Below are positions 4,345 to 5,693 of a stretch of DNA of 5,693 bases, piece after piece. The stretch is from an uncultured Ruminococcus sp. (GTDB taxonomy: Bacteria > Bacillota > Clostridia > Oscillospirales > Ruminococcaceae): assembly GCA_946183385.1 (NCBI GenBank), contig CAMHBN010000138.1, positions 1 through 5,693 of the forward strand, given 5' to 3'. How positions within the stretch are numbered: the stretch's first letter is position 1; each line of letters begins with the position of its first letter. The notes below the pieces were generated by a model. It was not told where the DNA came from. It saw nothing but the letters and a program-made list of their open reading frames with translations, and did not search any database. Position numbers and translations under genes: made by a program.

Positions 4345-5693
4345 GAAAAGAAAAAAATCCCATTATCCCCATAATAATTGCAGTGGTCGGTGTTTTTGCG
4401 ACGATGATAATGATAATCGCACTCGTGAATATACCGAAGAGCTTCAGGAAGAACAGCAACGGCGACACAACTGCTCTTACGCAGCAGCAGGCTGAGAAGA
4501 ATATGTCCAAATACCTTGATAAGGTGAAGGTACACAATGCAGAGAAGGTAAAGGGCACAGTCGATTACTCCGACAATGCCGCTTCCAATCTGCCGAATAT
4601 CGAGACAAAGTACCCGCTTACCGTCATCGGAAACGGCGACGTCAATATCGAGATATTCTCCACCTCCGAGAAGGCAGGCAAGGCTCAGAACGGCTGGCTC
4701 AACGAAGTTGCCAATGAGTTCAACGACCAGCACTTCCGCCTATCTGACAACAGAGTTGCTTCCGTGAGCGTGAGAAGTATCGCTTCGGGTGCGGCCTCCG
4801 ATTATATATGCAACAATGTTTATGTACCGCAGGCATATACCCCGTCGAATACGCTGTTCGGAGAGCTCGCCAAGCAGAACGGCGCTAAGCTCACAGTCGT
4901 TGAGGAGCAGCTCGTTCCGAATACGGCGGGAATAGCTCTTTCCAAGACTGCAAGGTCTACTATCGAAGCCAATTACGGCTCCGTAACATTTGAGACGGTG
5001 GTTGATTCGGTTGTTGCCGGCGATGTTCAGATGGGTTATACCTATCCCTACACCTCCGCTACGGGACTCAACTTCCTCGTAAGCTCGCTCCAGCACTTCG
5101 ACAGCAGCGACATTCTCAGCGCAGATTCGATAAGCAAGTTCCAGCAGCTCCAGAAGAGCATACCATTCGTCTGCTACACTACCGACCAGATGGTAAACGC
5201 TATGCAGAGCGGTACGCTTCAGGCTGGCGTAACCGAGTATCAGGCTTATGTGAACAGCCCCGTGCTCAAGACATCCTACGACTTCATACCCTTCGGCTAC
5301 AAGCACAGCAACCCGCTCTACAAGGTAGGCGATCTCGACAAGTATCAGGAGGAGGCTCTTGATATGTTCGCTGAGTACGCTATGCAGAGCAGCTGGCAGA
5401 AGAAGGCGGCTGATTACGGCTTCGACCCGAATCAGGCGTTCAAGTACAATACCACACGTATCAGCGGAGCCGACATCATCAACGCTCAGCGTCTGTGGAA
5501 GGAGGAGAAGGACTCGGGTACACCCACTATCGCGCTCTTCATCGCCGACGTTTCGGGCAGTATGAACGGCGACCCGATAATCCGCCTTAAGCAGTCCCTG
5601 CTCGAAGCCTCCAAGAACATCAAGACCGACAACTATGTGGGGCTTATCTCCTACAGCGACGACGTAACAGTGAACCTGCCGATAGCGCAGTTC
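4341..5693 (+). CDS. membrane-anchored solute-binding plus von Willebrand A domain protein, 3' partial
   Basis: Positions 4341-5693 give 451 codons without a stop; the gene runs off the window. MRKEKN is followed by one hydrophobic helix (7-31), an anchor placing the rest outside the cell. Residues about 90-375 resemble a periplasmic-binding-protein fold (extracellular solute-binding type): an EIFSTSEKAG strand-loop (104-113), VSVRSIASGAASDYI (142-156), LVPNTAGIALSKTA (191-204) and a C-terminal helix after YQEEALDMFAEYA (335-347). A von Willebrand A domain then begins at about 395, with the metal-site motif D403-V-S405-G-S407-M. Such domains bind protein partners through a divalent cation. 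The ATG overlaps the previous stop (ATGA). The true end, the remaining metal-site Thr and Asp, and any downstream genes lie outside the window. The ligand is unknown. C157 and C278 could form a disulfide. Confidence 0.88.
   Translation, partial: MRKEKNPIIPIIIAVVGVFATMIMIIALVNIPKSFRKNSNGDTTALTQQQAEKNMSKYLDKVKVHNAEKVKGTVDYSDNAASNLPNIETKYPLTVIGNGDVNIEIFSTSEKAGKAQNGWLNEVANEFNDQHFRLSDNRVASVSVRSIASGAASDYICNNVYVPQAYTPSNTLFGELAKQNGAKLTVVEEQLVPNTAGIALSKTARSTIEANYGSVTFETVVDSVVAGDVQMGYTYPYTSATGLNFLVSSLQHFDSSDILSADSISKFQQLQKSIPFVCYTTDQMVNAMQSGTLQAGVTEYQAYVNSPVLKTSYDFIPFGYKHSNPLYKVGDLDKYQEEALDMFAEYAMQSSWQKKAADYGFDPNQAFKYNTTRISGADIINAQRLWKEEKDSGTPTIALFIADVSGSMNGDPIIRLKQSLLEASKNIKTDNYVGLISYSDDVTVNLPIAQF

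Noticed and set aside
4740..5306. 188-codon minus-strand open frame
   Set aside because: Antisense shadow of the SBP-VWA gene; no recognisable domain.

Overview
The window looks like chromosomal DNA of a Gram-positive Firmicute, most likely a Ruminococcus-like member of the Oscillospiraceae. This is a weak inference. It rests on strong Shine-Dalgarno sites, a TTG start, SigA-type promoters, a clostridial-style D,D-carboxypeptidase homologue with a C-terminal membrane anchor, and an anchored solute-binding/von Willebrand A protein. No mobile element, CRISPR array, tRNA or rRNA was seen.

Layout. (1) Positions 1-1071, plus strand: the C-terminal part of an EAL-domain cyclic-di-GMP phosphodiesterase, then, one base after its stop, a small DUF4236 protein with a lysine-rich tail. 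(2) 1072-1167: a long hairpin that can act as terminator of this pair and at the same time hides the ribosome-binding site of the next gene. A possible promoter lies so that its own transcript would escape the hairpin. (3) 1168-1905, plus strand: an Amidase_3-SH3b cell-wall hydrolase without a signal peptide. (4) 1912-1937: a bidirectional terminator between convergent genes. (5) 1945-3357, minus strand: an exported, membrane-anchored S11 (penicillin-binding-protein) homologue in which all three active-site motifs are altered, so it is probably a pseudoenzyme. (6) 3358-3669: a 312-base divergent control region with a good promoter on each strand, an imperfect 30-bp direct repeat, a GC-rich hairpin and two TTTGCGTA elements next to the promoters. 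(7) 3670-5693, plus strand: an operon driven by a perfect-consensus promoter. It encodes an unrecognised two-helix membrane protein of 224 residues and, overlapping it by ATGA, a large membrane-anchored protein with an extracellular solute-binding domain and a von Willebrand A domain, cut off by the window end.

How they may work together (inference): three products concern the envelope (amidase, pseudo-carboxypeptidase, SBP-VWA protein). The divergent arrangement and shared sequence elements suggest that the pseudo-carboxypeptidase and the SBP-VWA operon could be co-regulated. The most unusual observations are the loss of S11 catalysis with the fold kept, the terminator/ribosome-site hairpin, and the architecture of the SBP-VWA operon.
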